Program-made: the position numbers and the translations under genes
The notes under the pieces: generated by a model
The model's input: the letters and a program-made list of their open reading frames with translations, nothing else
Databases searched by the model: none
What the model was told of the DNA's origin: nothing
In this document: piece by piece, positions 25,051-35,313 of the stretch
How the letters are laid out: every line of letters begins with the position of its first letter
How positions within the stretch are numbered: the first letter of the stretch is position 1
Assembly (NCBI GenBank): GCA_902479075.1
Contig: CABSNK010000003.1
Coordinates: forward strand, 61,463-125,462
From: an uncultured Collinsella sp.
GTDB lineage: Bacteria; Actinomycetota; Coriobacteriia; Coriobacteriales; Coriobacteriaceae
Direction of reading: 5' to 3'
Length of the DNA: 64,000 nucleotides

Positions 25051-25090
25051 AGGGCCCCGCTGCCGTTACGGTAGCGGGGTCCTTTTGTTT
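25051..25090 (+). terminator. Rho-independent terminator after rpsJ
   Basis: GGCCCCGCTGCCG pairs with CGGTAGCGGGGTCC, then TTTTGTTTT. Confidence 0.9.
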
Positions 25091-25145
25091 TGAGTTTAGA
25101 TTTTGGGATAGCGAATTCGTCTGCCGAGCCGGCGGCTGCGGCGCC

Positions 25146-25922
25146 CTATTCGCTCAGGGGGCGCAAAGATGCTTCTTCGAAGTGGAAGACGCACAAGCCG
25201 CTCTCGGTCTCAATGCATGCGCGGCCGCAATCGTCGACCGTTCTAAATATGCCTCGTGCCAGCTCGTCTCCAGCGGGGGAGCGGGCGATAACGTGCTTCC
25301 CGATCCAATTGAGGTGAGCGATATATTCGTCGTGGACGGGCGCGAGCGGACCGGCGTCTTCTTCCTTGGCGTTGAGGCGCTCTGCCCAGCTATCTACAGC
25401 GTCTATAACTGCGTGATAGACCTCATCGAGGAGCATGTCGACGGCGGGAACGCTCTCGTTGAGGTCCGAGAGGCCAATTGCCGCCAGGCCGCCATCGGGC
25501 ACCTCTTGGGGCGTGTAGTTTACGTTGACACCAATGCCGCAGACGGCGAAAGGTTTGCCTTCGTTATCGCGTGCGGCCTCGACCAGAATGCCGCCGAGCT
25601 TGCGTCCTCGCGCGACCAGGTCGTTGGGCCATTTGAGGCCAATCTCGTTTGCAAGACCCTGCTTTTCGAGTGCTTCGAGCACCGCTAGGCCGCTGACGGC
25701 GGCAAGACCAGAGTACTTTGCGGGATTAACGCATGGACGCAGGACAATCGAAAGCAATAGGTTGCCGGCGGTTGAATCCCACTTGTGGCCGCGCCGGCCG
25801 CGTCCTGCCGTTTGCGCGCGGGCGGCAAGTCCTGTGCCGTGCGGCGCACCCTGTTTTCCTGCCTCGAGCAGGTCATCGTTGGTCGATCCGGTTACGTCGA
25901 CGATCGTTAATTTGGCATCCAT
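25146..25922 (-). CDS. birA: Biotin-[acetyl-CoA-carboxylase] ligase
   Basis: 258 residues. Activates biotin with ATP and attaches it to the Lys of the AccB carrier. Motifs: GSTNDDLLE near the start, the biotin/ATP loop QTAGRGRRGHKWDS (family GRGRxGRxW), GLKWPNDLV and the KLGGILVE strand. The C-terminal SH3-like domain is present. No N-terminal helix-turn-helix is found, so this is a mono-functional ligase and not a biotin repressor. It is divergent from the fatty-acid operon that contains its substrate AccB and the biotin carboxylase, a sensible functional pairing. AGGAGG precedes the ATG on its strand. Confidence 0.93.
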   Translation of the reverse strand: MDAKLTIVDVTGSTNDDLLEAGKQGAPHGTGLAARAQTAGRGRRGHKWDSTAGNLLLSIVLRPCVNPAKYSGLAAVSGLAVLEALEKQGLANEIGLKWPNDLVARGRKLGGILVEAARDNEGKPFAVCGIGVNVNYTPQEVPDGGLAAIGLSDLNESVPAVDMLLDEVYHAVIDAVDSWAERLNAKEEDAGPLAPVHDEYIAHLNWIGKHVIARSPAGDELARGIFRTVDDCGRACIETESGLCVFHFEEASLRPLSE

Positions 25923-26020
25923 AACGGCTGCTACCTCCTAAGTTAATAAGGCAATCGCGCAATGGTGTCGAGAGATAGACACAATGTGAAGCCTTTGTCG
26001 CATTTGGACAATTTAATGTT

Positions 26021-26082
26021 AACACGTCAACAACGACTGAAATGCGCTATCCTCTCTTGGTCGATGTAAACACGTCAACAAC
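26021..26082 (+). promoter_or_regulatory. Duplicated operator and promoter of the fatty-acid synthesis operon
   Basis: The 14-nt sequence AACACGTCAACAAC occurs exactly twice (26021-26034 and 26069-26082), 48 bp apart. The first is preceded by GTT, giving an imperfect palindrome GTTAACACGTCAAC. TATCCT (26048-26053) between the two is a plausible -10, so the upstream copy would cover the -35 and the downstream one the initially transcribed region. This is a classical layout for a repressor of lipid genes. The regulator is not identified. Confidence 0.5.
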
Positions 26083-26098
26083 TCAAAGGAGGTTAGTG

Positions 26099-27058
26099 AT
26101 GGGTTTCACGATTCTTGGAACAGGCTCGGCGCTTCCTAAGCGCAGTGTCTCCAATGACGAGCTGTCTGAGTTCCTCGATACCTCGGATGAGTGGATTTTT
26201 ACCCGCACCGGTATCAAGAGCCGCCATGTCTGCACCACCGAGTTACTTGACGACCTTGCTGTAGCGGCGAGCGAGCGGGCACTCCAGGTGTCCGGAATCG
26301 ACGCGAGCCAGCTGGATCTGATCGTCTGCTCGACGACGACGGGTGACCACCTTGTTCCCGCTGAGGCGTGTGCCGTTGCTGAGCGACTAGGCGCGACGTG
26401 CCCTGCCTTCGATGTCTCGGCGGCCTGCGCCGGCTTCGTATTTGCGCTCGATGTCGCCGAGGGCTATATCGCCCGCGGCCGTGCCGAGCGCGTGCTTGTC
26501 GTTGCTGCCGAGCAGATGACGCGCGCGCTCGACTGGACCGACCGTGCCACCTGCGTGCTCTTTGGCGACGGCGCGGGCGCTGCAGTGATAGGGGCTGGGG
26601 GAGACAACCCCCTTGCCGTTGAGCTTTCGACGGCGCCCGACGTCGAGACGTTGCGCGTTCCCGGTCTGGTCGGCACCTCGCCGTTTAAGGACTCCGCAGA
26701 TAGCGCGAGCGTGCTGTCCATGAATGGTCGCCGCGTGTTCAAGTTCGGCGTCAACGCCATCTGCGACACGGTCCATAAGCTTGCGAGCGATGCGGGCATT
26801 TCGGTCGAAGACATCGATCATTTTGTATTCCATCAGGCTAACGAACGAATCCTGAGTCAGGCGGTCAAGCGTCTCGGCGTGCCAGACGAGCGCGTGGTTC
26901 GAACGCTACGCGAGACCGGCAACATTTCGAGCGCCTGCATTCCCTTTGCGCTTGACCGGCTGGCACGTACCGACGCACTGAATGAGGACGACACCATCGC
27001 CCTCGTTGGATTTGGCGCCGGCCTGGATATAGGTGGCTATCTGCTTCGTTGGAAGTAG
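26099..27058 (+). CDS. fabH: 3-oxoacyl-ACP synthase III (beta-ketoacyl-ACP synthase III)
   Basis: 319 residues. Condenses acetyl-CoA (or a branched starter) with malonyl-ACP to start fatty-acid chains. The catalytic Cys sits in FDVSAACAGFVFAL, the His in FVFHQANERI and the Asn in RETGNISSACIPFAL; the C-terminal glycine loop LVGFGAGLDIGGYLL is present. ATG at 26099 follows AAAGGAGG by six bases; an in-frame ATG at 26042 would lie upstream of the second operator. First gene of a ten-gene lipid operon. Confidence 0.95.
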   Translation: MGFTILGTGSALPKRSVSNDELSEFLDTSDEWIFTRTGIKSRHVCTTELLDDLAVAASERALQVSGIDASQLDLIVCSTTTGDHLVPAEACAVAERLGATCPAFDVSAACAGFVFALDVAEGYIARGRAERVLVVAAEQMTRALDWTDRATCVLFGDGAGAAVIGAGGDNPLAVELSTAPDVETLRVPGLVGTSPFKDSADSASVLSMNGRRVFKFGVNAICDTVHKLASDAGISVEDIDHFVFHQANERILSQAVKRLGVPDERVVRTLRETGNISSACIPFALDRLARTDALNEDDTIALVGFGAGLDIGGYLLRWK

Positions 27059-27110
27059 TCGCACATAGGAAATAAAAACGCCCCTAGGGCACAAACAAAG
27101 GAGAACTACC

Positions 27111-27347
27111 ATGGCAGATCAGAAGACCTTCGAGCGCGTTTGCGACGTTATCCGCGAGACCGCCGGTCTTGACGATGTCGAGATGAAGCCCGAGTCCACG
27201 CTCGAGGAGATTGGCCTCGACAGCCTGGGTACCGTCGAGATCCTCGTTGCCGTCGAGGACGAGTTTGGCATTGAGCTCGATACCGAGGAGAACCCCAAGA
27301 CGGTTGGCGAGTTCGTCGATACGGTCGAGGCGGCATTGGAGAAGTAG
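27111..27347 (+). CDS. acpP: Acyl carrier protein
   Basis: 78 residues, acidic, helical. The phosphopantetheine attachment Ser is in EEIGLDSLGTVEIL. It shuttles growing acyl chains between the Fab enzymes. AAAGGAG precedes the ATG. Its TAG overlaps the GTG/ATG start pair of fabK, implying coupled translation. Confidence 0.96.
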   Translation: MADQKTFERVCDVIRETAGLDDVEMKPESTLEEIGLDSLGTVEILVAVEDEFGIELDTEENPKTVGEFVDTVEAALEK

Positions 27348-27349
27348 TG

Positions 27350-28294
27350 ATGCTCAAGTCTCCTCTCTGCGATTTGCTCGGCATCGAAAAGCCCGTGTTC
27401 CAGGGTGGCATGGCCTGGATTGCCGACGCCTCGTTGGCATCTGCTGTGTCCGAGGCAGGCGGCTTAGGCATTATCGCGGCCATGAATGCCGACGCAAACT
27501 GGCTGCGCGACCAGATTCATGAGCTGCGCGCCAAGACGGATAAGCCCTTTGGCGTCAACGTTATGCTCATGAGCCCGTTTGTCGACGAGGTCGCACAAGT
27601 GGTGATTGATGAGCAGGTGCCCGTAGTGGTGACCGGTGCCGGCAATCCCACCAAGTACATGAAGGCGTGGAACGAGGCTGGCATCAAGGTCATCCCGGTC
27701 GTTGCTTCGGTGGCGTTGGCGCGCCTCGTGGCGCGTCGTGGAGCTACGGCGGTTGTTGCCGAGGGCACCGAATCGGGCGGCCATATTGGCGAGACCTCGA
27801 CGATGGCACTTGTCCCGCAGGTCGTCGATGTGGTCGATATTCCCGTGGTTGCGGCTGGCGGCATCGCCGATGGCCGCGGTGTGGCGGCCGCCTTTATGCT
27901 TGGCGCCGCTGGCGTCCAAGTGGGCACGCGTTTTCTCGTTGCCGATGAGTGCACCGTCTCCGAGCAATACAAAGAGCTGGTGCTCAAGGCGGGAGACACC
28001 TCGACGCGCGCGACTGGCCGTTCGACGGGACATCCGGTGCGTGCGCTTAAGAGCCCCTTCACCAATGCCTACGCCAAAAGTGAGGCGGCGGGCGTAAGTG
28101 TCGAGGAACTCGGGGCCATGGGCACGGGTGCCCTTCGCAAGGCCGCCAAGGACGGCAATTACGAAGAGGGTTCGTATCTGTGCGGACAGATTGCCGGCAT
28201 GGTGAACGAGCGCCAGAGCGCGCGCGAAATCGTCGACGATCTGGTCGATGGCGCCGAGCACGTCCTGAAGGGTGCGTGCGCATGGGTAGCGTAG
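27350..28294 (+). CDS. fabK: Enoyl-ACP reductase II (FMN-dependent)
   Basis: 314 residues, a nitronate-monooxygenase-like TIM barrel flavoprotein. Landmarks: VFQGGMAWIADASLASAVSEAGGLG, PFGVNVMLMSP, VVTGAGNP, EGTESGGHIGETSTM (FMN phosphate/active site His) and VAAGGIADGRGVAAAFMLGAAGVQVGTRFL. It performs the last reduction of each elongation cycle. No fabI is seen, so this is probably the main enoyl reductase, and triclosan-insensitive as known for FabK. ATG at 27350 or the overlapping GTG at 27347 starts it; it overlaps fabD by 13 bases. Confidence 0.92.
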   Translation: MLKSPLCDLLGIEKPVFQGGMAWIADASLASAVSEAGGLGIIAAMNADANWLRDQIHELRAKTDKPFGVNVMLMSPFVDEVAQVVIDEQVPVVVTGAGNPTKYMKAWNEAGIKVIPVVASVALARLVARRGATAVVAEGTESGGHIGETSTMALVPQVVDVVDIPVVAAGGIADGRGVAAAFMLGAAGVQVGTRFLVADECTVSEQYKELVLKAGDTSTRATGRSTGHPVRALKSPFTNAYAKSEAAGVSVEELGAMGTGALRKAAKDGNYEEGSYLCGQIAGMVNERQSAREIVDDLVDGAEHVLKGACAWVA

Positions 28295-29208
28295 CGTTTC
28301 TGTTTGCCGGCCAGGGCGCCCAGCACCCCGCGATGGGTGTCGACCTCATCGAGGCATCGCCGGCAGCTACCGAGGTGTTCGCGATCGCCGACGAGGTGCG
28401 TCCGGGAACCAGCGAGCAGTGCCGGAGCGCCTCCAAGGAGGAGCTCTCGCAGACCGAGAACACGCAGCCGTGCGTGTTCGTTCACGACCTGGCAGCGGCT
28501 GCCGCCCTGCGCGAGCGCGGCGTGGTGCCTGCCGCCTGTGCGGGATTTTCGCTGGGCGAGGTCTCTGCGCTCACCTTTGCGGGGGCGTTCGATACGCGAG
28601 CGGGCTTTGAGCTCGTGTGCGAGCGCGCGGCGCTGATGGCCGCGGCTGCCGAGCGCCATCCGGGCGGCATGCGCGCCGTCATCAAGCTCGATGCGGCGCA
28701 AGTCGAGAACCTGACTGCGCAGGCCGGCGAGGACTGCTGGCCGGTCAACTACAACAGCCCGCAGCAGATGGTTGTGGCCGGAGCGCCCGAGGCGCTGCAG
28801 GCGCTCGACGACCTAGTAAAAGAGGCTGGCGGCCGCGCTATGAAAGTCGCGGTGTCGGGTGCATTTCATAGCCCCTATATGGCAGAGGCGACTGAGGGGC
28901 TGGCGACGTATATCCAAGACGGCCACGCGCCGTCTCCGCTGCTGATTCCGGTCATGGCAAACATGACGGCGGCGCCCTATCCGGCGGATCCGCGAGCAGC
29001 ATCGGATGTCTTGGCCAACCAAGTGAGCCATGCCGTGCGCTGGGTCGACACGCTGCATGCTCTGCAGGATCAAGGCATCGACACGTTTATTGAGGTTGGC
29101 CCTGGCAAAACGCTGTCCGGCCTGGTCAAGCGTACGTTGAGCGACGTTCGCGTGTATTCGTGCGAAACAGCCGAGCAGGTCGCAGCTATTGCCGACGAGC
29201 TCGCATAG
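28282..29208 (+). CDS. fabD: Malonyl-CoA:ACP transacylase
   Basis: 308 residues. Transfers malonyl from CoA to AcpP. The nucleophile Ser is in CAGFSLGEVSAL (GxSxG), the oxyanion Gln in FAGQGAQHPAMG and the catalytic His in SGAFHSPYM; an Arg in CERAALM would bind the malonyl carboxylate. The start at 28282 (GSVAFLFAGQG) begins the fold and overlaps the end of fabK; upstream in-frame ATG positions lie inside fabK in a poor-quality leader. Confidence 0.94.
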   Translation: MGSVAFLFAGQGAQHPAMGVDLIEASPAATEVFAIADEVRPGTSEQCRSASKEELSQTENTQPCVFVHDLAAAAALRERGVVPAACAGFSLGEVSALTFAGAFDTRAGFELVCERAALMAAAAERHPGGMRAVIKLDAAQVENLTAQAGEDCWPVNYNSPQQMVVAGAPEALQALDDLVKEAGGRAMKVAVSGAFHSPYMAEATEGLATYIQDGHAPSPLLIPVMANMTAAPYPADPRAASDVLANQVSHAVRWVDTLHALQDQGIDTFIEVGPGKTLSGLVKRTLSDVRVYSCETAEQVAAIADELA

Positions 29209-29238
29209 CCCACAGGGCTGTAACCCGAAAGGAATGAC

Positions 29239-30012
29239 ATGGGCAACTTGAACAACGGCGCGCTCGAGCGCAACGATTCACGTCGCGTGGCACTGATCAC
29301 GGGCGGCTCGCGTGGTATCGGCCGCGCTTGTGCGGTTGGCCTGGCGGAGGACGGCTTTGATATCGCCGTCGTCTATGCCGGTAGCGTCGATGCGGCGCGC
29401 GAGACGTGCGAAGCCTGCGAGGCCGCTGGTGCCACAGCTCGCGCGTATCAATGCGATGTGGCCGACCCCGATGCCGTCAATGCGTGCATCGAGGCCGTGT
29501 TCAACGACTTTGGTTCGATTTGGGCGCTCGTCAATAACGCCGGGATCACTCGCGATGGGCTGCTTATGCGCATGGGCGACGATGCCTTCGATCGCGTGCT
29601 CGATGTCAATCTCAAGGGCACGTTCAATACAACACGCGCGCTCACCAAGACCTTTATGCGCCAGCGTGGCGGCTGCATCGTCAATATGAGCTCGGTCGTG
29701 GGCCTGATGGGCAATGCCGGGCAGGCCAACTACGCTGCCTCCAAGGCGGGCGTGATTGGCCTGACCAAGGCAGTAGCGCGTGAGCTTGCGCCCCGCGGCG
29801 TACGAGTGAACGCAGTTGCCCCCGGGTTTGTCGAGACGGATATGACGGCAAAGCTCTCGGAGAAGGTTCGCGCGGCAACCGAGGAGCAGATTCCCCTAAA
29901 GCGTATGGCGCAGCCCGAGGAAGTGGCCGGCGTGGTGCGCTTTTTGGCGAGCGATGCGGCTGCCTACATTACGGGCGAGGTCGTACGCGTCGACGGCGGA
30001 ATGGCGATGTAG
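29239..30012 (+). CDS. fabG: 3-oxoacyl-ACP reductase
   Basis: 257 residues, short-chain dehydrogenase. NADPH loop TGGSRGIGRA, the NNAG motif, catalytic Ser in NMSSVVGLMG and the YxxxK pair in ANYAASKAGVIGL are intact. Reduces beta-ketoacyl-ACP. The N-terminus carries about 15 extra polar residues before the first strand; the ATG at 29239 has GAAAGGAA upstream, so this start is kept. 30 bases after fabD and 39 bases before fabF. Confidence 0.95.
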   Translation: MGNLNNGALERNDSRRVALITGGSRGIGRACAVGLAEDGFDIAVVYAGSVDAARETCEACEAAGATARAYQCDVADPDAVNACIEAVFNDFGSIWALVNNAGITRDGLLMRMGDDAFDRVLDVNLKGTFNTTRALTKTFMRQRGGCIVNMSSVVGLMGNAGQANYAASKAGVIGLTKAVARELAPRGVRVNAVAPGFVETDMTAKLSEKVRAATEEQIPLKRMAQPEEVAGVVRFLASDAAAYITGEVVRVDGGMAM

Positions 30013-30051
30013 AAACCAGAGCCACACAACGGCTTGGATGAGGAGACCATG

Positions 30052-31299
30052 ATGGAACAGAGAGTTGCAATCACCGGCATCGGTGCCGTATCGCCGCTCG
30101 GCAACACCGCGCTTGCCACCTGGGCGGCAATGTGTGCCGGCACGTGCGGCATCGGCCCGATCACGCACTTCGATACCGATGCGTTTGCCGTCAAGGTGGC
30201 GGCCGAGGTCAAGGGCTTTGACGGCAACGAGTACTTTGGCAAGCGTGACGCCAAGCACCTGGACCCCTGCGTTCAGTTTGCCCTGGCAGCGTCGGACGAG
30301 GCCATGCACGATGCGGGCCTCGATGTTGAGGGCGCGGTCGATCGCGATCGCCTGGGTGTCTATGTGGGCTCGGGCGTGGGCGGCATGCAGACGCTTGTCG
30401 ACAACGTCCACACGATTGCCGATCGCGGGCCTCGTCGCGCATCGCCCTACATGATTGCGATGATGATTCCCAACATGGCTTCGGGCAACATTGCGATTCG
30501 CCATAAGGCAAAGGGCCCGACTCTGCCCGTCGTGACCGCCTGCGCGACTTCTGCCCATGCGGTGGGCGAGGCGTTCCGCGCCATCAAGCACGGCTATGCC
30601 GACGCGATCCTCGCGGGCGGCGCCGAGGCCGCCATTATCCCCGATGCTGTTGCGGGCTTTACGTCCTGCCGTGCATTGACCACCAACCCCGATCCCGCGA
30701 CGGCCTGCCGCCCGTTCGATGCAGACCGCGACGGCTTTGTGATGGGCGAGGGCGCCTGCGTGCTCGTGCTCGAGGGCATGGAGCATGCACGGGCCCGCGG
30801 TGCGCACATTTACGCCGAGGTCGTGGGCTACGGCAACACCGATGACGCCTACCACATCACGAGTCCCGACCCGGATGCGGCAGGTATCGCCCGTGCGATA
30901 TCGATGGCAGTGGCCGAGGGCGACGTCAAGCCTTCCGAGGGCCTCTACATCAACGCCCACGGCACATCGACCAAGCTCAACGATTCGTCCGAGACGGCGG
31001 GCATTAAGCGTGCGCTCGGCGAGGACGCGGCGCGCACCGCACATGTCTCGTCGACCAAGTCGATGACCGGCCATATGATCGGCGCCACGGGTGCCATCGA
31101 GGTCATGGCTTGCGCCATGGCGCTCGAGCAGGGCGTGGTGCCGCCGACCATTAACTACCACACACCCGATCCCGCCTGCGATCTTGACTACACGCCCAAT
31201 CGCGCGGTTCGCGCCGACCTTACCTGGGCGCTTTCGACCAACCTAGGCTTTGGCGGGCACAACGCCGCCATCGCGCTGCGTAGATATACGAGGAGCTAG
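30052..31299 (+). CDS. fabF: 3-oxoacyl-ACP synthase II
   Basis: 415 residues. Elongating condensing enzyme. Catalytic Cys in VTACATSAHAVGEAF, the two His residues in NAHGTSTKLND and STKSMTGHMIGATGA, and the terminal FGGHNAAIALRR are present. ATG at 30052 is six bases from AGGAG; a neighbouring ATG at 30049 is equally in frame. Within the operon it follows fabG closely and precedes accB by three bases. Confidence 0.95.
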   Translation: MEQRVAITGIGAVSPLGNTALATWAAMCAGTCGIGPITHFDTDAFAVKVAAEVKGFDGNEYFGKRDAKHLDPCVQFALAASDEAMHDAGLDVEGAVDRDRLGVYVGSGVGGMQTLVDNVHTIADRGPRRASPYMIAMMIPNMASGNIAIRHKAKGPTLPVVTACATSAHAVGEAFRAIKHGYADAILAGGAEAAIIPDAVAGFTSCRALTTNPDPATACRPFDADRDGFVMGEGACVLVLEGMEHARARGAHIYAEVVGYGNTDDAYHITSPDPDAAGIARAISMAVAEGDVKPSEGLYINAHGTSTKLNDSSETAGIKRALGEDAARTAHVSSTKSMTGHMIGATGAIEVMACAMALEQGVVPPTINYHTPDPACDLDYTPNRAVRADLTWALSTNLGFGGHNAAIALRRYTRS

Positions 31300-31302
31300 A
31301 GC

Positions 31303-31776
31303 ATGGATTCCAAAAGACTTGCCGAGATAGCCGATGTGATGGAGGACCGCGGCCTCACGCGCGTGCGCGTTGAGGAGCCCGATGGCACCGCGGTCGAACT
31401 CGAGCGCGCGAGCGCCGCACAGCCGGTTGCCGTGCCCATGCCCATGCCGAGCGCTATGGCCGCTCCAGTTGCAGCTCCCACAGTTGCGCCTGCCGCACCG
31501 GAGCCCGCCGCGCAGACACCTGCCGCCGCACCGGAGCCCAAGGGCACCGAGGTGACCGCTCCCATGGTCGGCGTTTTCTATGCTGCCCCGGCGCCGGGCG
31601 ACGAGCCGTTTGTGCACGTGGGCTCTAAGGTCAAGGCCGGCGAGACCCTCTGCATCATCGAGGCCATGAAGGTTCTCAACGAGGTGACGGCCGAGGCAGA
31701 CGGCGAGGTGCTCGAGATCTGCGTGGCCGACGGCGACCTCGTGGAGTTTGGCAGCTGCCTCATGAGGATCGGATAG
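31303..31776 (+). CDS. accB: Biotin carboxyl carrier protein of acetyl-CoA carboxylase
   Basis: 157 residues. An N-terminal helical segment, an Ala/Pro-rich hinge (about residues 45-80: many PA, AP and PE repeats) and a C-terminal biotinyl domain with the attachment Lys in IIEAMKVLNEV. BirA, encoded just upstream on the other strand, would biotinylate it. It carries CO2 from AccC to the carboxyltransferase AccDA. Confidence 0.95.
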   Translation: MDSKRLAEIADVMEDRGLTRVRVEEPDGTAVELERASAAQPVAVPMPMPSAMAAPVAAPTVAPAAPEPAAQTPAAAPEPKGTEVTAPMVGVFYAAPAPGDEPFVHVGSKVKAGETLCIIEAMKVLNEVTAEADGEVLEICVADGDLVEFGSCLMRIG

Positions 31777-31785
31777 GTGATATCC

Positions 31786-32208
31786 ATGAACAAAGAAGAG
31801 CTCAAGAAGCTGTTGCCGCATCGCGAGCCGATGCTTTTGCTCGACGAAGCCGAGCTGGTGGGCGACGAGGCCCACGGCAAGATCACGATTACGGGCGAGG
31901 AGTACTTTTTGCAGGGGCATTTTCCGGGAAACCCGGTCGTCCCCGGCGTGATTCAGTGCGAGATGCTCGCCCAGAACTGCTGCGTGCTGCTGATGGGCGA
32001 CGAGGAAGCGCGCGGCGCGACGCCGTTCTACACGAGTCTGGACAAGGTGCGCTTTAAGCGTCCGGTGCGCCCGGGCGACACGGTTGATCTGGTGTGCACC
32101 ATCACGCGTGCGCGCGGGCCGTTCCGCTTTGCGACGGGTACTGCGAGCGTCAACGGTGAGGTTTGCTGCCGCGCTGATATGTCTTTTGCACTCATGCACG
32201 AAAGTTAA
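31786..32208 (+). CDS. fabZ: 3-hydroxyacyl-ACP dehydratase
   Basis: 140 residues, hot-dog fold. HREPMLLLDEAEL and the active-site helix GHFPGNPVVPGVIQCEMLAQNC (His and Glu) match FabZ. ATG at 31786 was preferred; an in-frame GTG at 31777 directly abuts the accB stop and is the alternative. Dehydrates beta-hydroxyacyl-ACP. Ten bases separate it from accC. Confidence 0.94.
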   Translation: MNKEELKKLLPHREPMLLLDEAELVGDEAHGKITITGEEYFLQGHFPGNPVVPGVIQCEMLAQNCCVLLMGDEEARGATPFYTSLDKVRFKRPVRPGDTVDLVCTITRARGPFRFATGTASVNGEVCCRADMSFALMHES

Positions 32209-32218
32209 GGAAGGCTTC

Positions 32219-33548
<1,330 letters not shown>

Positions 33549-33562
<14 letters not shown>

Positions 33563-35273
33563 AAAAGCGAAGACGGTCAACGTCCTCGAGGGGCCGATGA
33601 CCGAGTCGTGCGCCGAGTTTCCCGCGCGCCACGTGTTTATCAAGTGCCCGGAGTGCCGTCGTGTGATCGATGAGGCGCGCCTGCACGACAACCTTGAGGT
33701 CTGCCCTCGTTGCGGCAAGCATTTTCGCGTGAGCGGGCGCGACCGTATGCGCATGACGGTTGACGAGGGCACGTTTGAGGAATGGGATGCCAATCTGGCG
33801 TCGGAGGACTTCCTCTCGTTTCCCGGCTATGCCGACAAGCTCAAGAGCGTGAGCGAGCGTTCGGGCGAGTGCGATGCCGTTGTGTGCGGCAGGGGCAAAA
33901 TCTGCGGTTGCGATGCGGCGCTCTTCTTTATGGACGCCAACTTTATGATGGGCTCGATGGGTTCCGTGGTGGGCGAGAAGATCTGTCGCGCATTTGAGCG
34001 TGCGACCGAGCTGGGATTGCCAGTTGTCGGCTTTACCGTTTCGGGCGGTGCGCGCATGCAGGAGGGCGTGACATCGCTTATGCAGATGGCCAAGATTTCT
34101 GCGGCGGTTAGGCGCCACAGCGAGGCGGGCGGCCTGTATATCACAGTGCTCACCGACCCCACGACCGGAGGCGTAACCGCGAGCTTTGCCATGGAGGGCG
34201 ACATTATCCTGGCCGAGCCCGATGCCCTGACGGCATTTGCCGGTCCGCGCGTGATCGAGCAGAACATGCATAAGCGCCTGCCCAAGGGGTTCCAGCGCTC
34301 CGAGTTTTTGCTCGAGCACGGTTTTTGCGATGCTGTCGTTCCGCGTGGCGAGATTACGCTCACGGTGGGCGAGCTGCTGGCGCTGCACGAAGGGCACGTG
34401 CCCGGCCTGGGGGCACCGCACGAGATCGTGCATACGGGTCGCCGCGGCAAAAAGTTGGGACACTTGTTCAAGCGCTCGGCCGCACCAAAAACCGCGCTCG
34501 AGATTGTCAAACAGACCCGCTCGGCAGATCGCGCCACGGCAGGCGAGATGATCTCGCTGGGCCTGGATGGATTTGTGGAGCTGCACGGCGACCGCTACTT
34601 TGGCGACGACGCCGCTGTGGTGGCTGGCATTGGCTGGAAAGACGGGCGCTCCGTAACGGTCATCGCCATCGAGCGCGGCACCACGACCAAAGAGCGCATG
34701 CGTCGCAACTTTGGCATGGCACATCCCGAGGGCTACCGCAAAGCGCGTCGCCTTATGCGCCAGGCCGAAAAGTTTGGTCGACCGGTTCTGTGCCTGGTCG
34801 ATACTTCGGGCGCGTTTTGCGGCATCGGTGCCGAGGAGCGCGGCCAGGGCGAGGCGATTGCCCAGAATCTCATGGAGATGAGCGGCCTTAAGACGCCGAT
34901 TGTCTCGGTGGTGACGGGCGAGGGCGGCTCTGGTGGCGCGCTGGCGCTATCCGTGGCCGACCGCATCCTGATGCTCTCGAGCTCGGCCTATTCGGTCGTG
35001 AGTCCCGAGGCCTGTGCGTCGATCCTGTGGAAGGATACCGACCGCGCGAATGAGGCCGCCGAGGCGCTGAAGCTCACGGCTCCCGATCTGTTGGCGCTCA
35101 GCATCATCGACGGCATTGTTGACGATAGGGGCCTGTCGCATGAGGAGATCGCCGGTGCCGTCATGTCCTCGGCATTTGATGCCTTCGATACGCTTGGGCA
35201 GCTCGACGAGGCGACCCTCACAAACCTCCGCTACGAAAAGTACCGCGCAATCGGTCAGTACCGCACGATGTGA
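33549..35273 (+). CDS. accDA: Acetyl-CoA carboxylase carboxyltransferase, fused beta-alpha (AccD-AccA)
   Basis: 574 residues in one chain. The beta (AccD) half starts with a zinc ribbon (Cys33, 36, 52, 55) and includes TVSGGARMQEG and DPTTGGVTASFA. The alpha (AccA) half starts about residue 310 (TALEIVKQTRSADRATAGEMI) and includes ELHGDRYFGDDAAVVAG, VDTSGAFCGIGAEERGQGEAIA and TGEGGSGGALAL. In most bacteria these are two genes. The fusion gives a fixed 1:1 ratio. It transfers CO2 from biotin to acetyl-CoA. Last enzyme gene of the lipid operon. Confidence 0.94.
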
Positions 35274-35313
35274 CAAAGGGGCAGCCCGCATGTCACATTG
35301 GGAAAGGCGTTCC

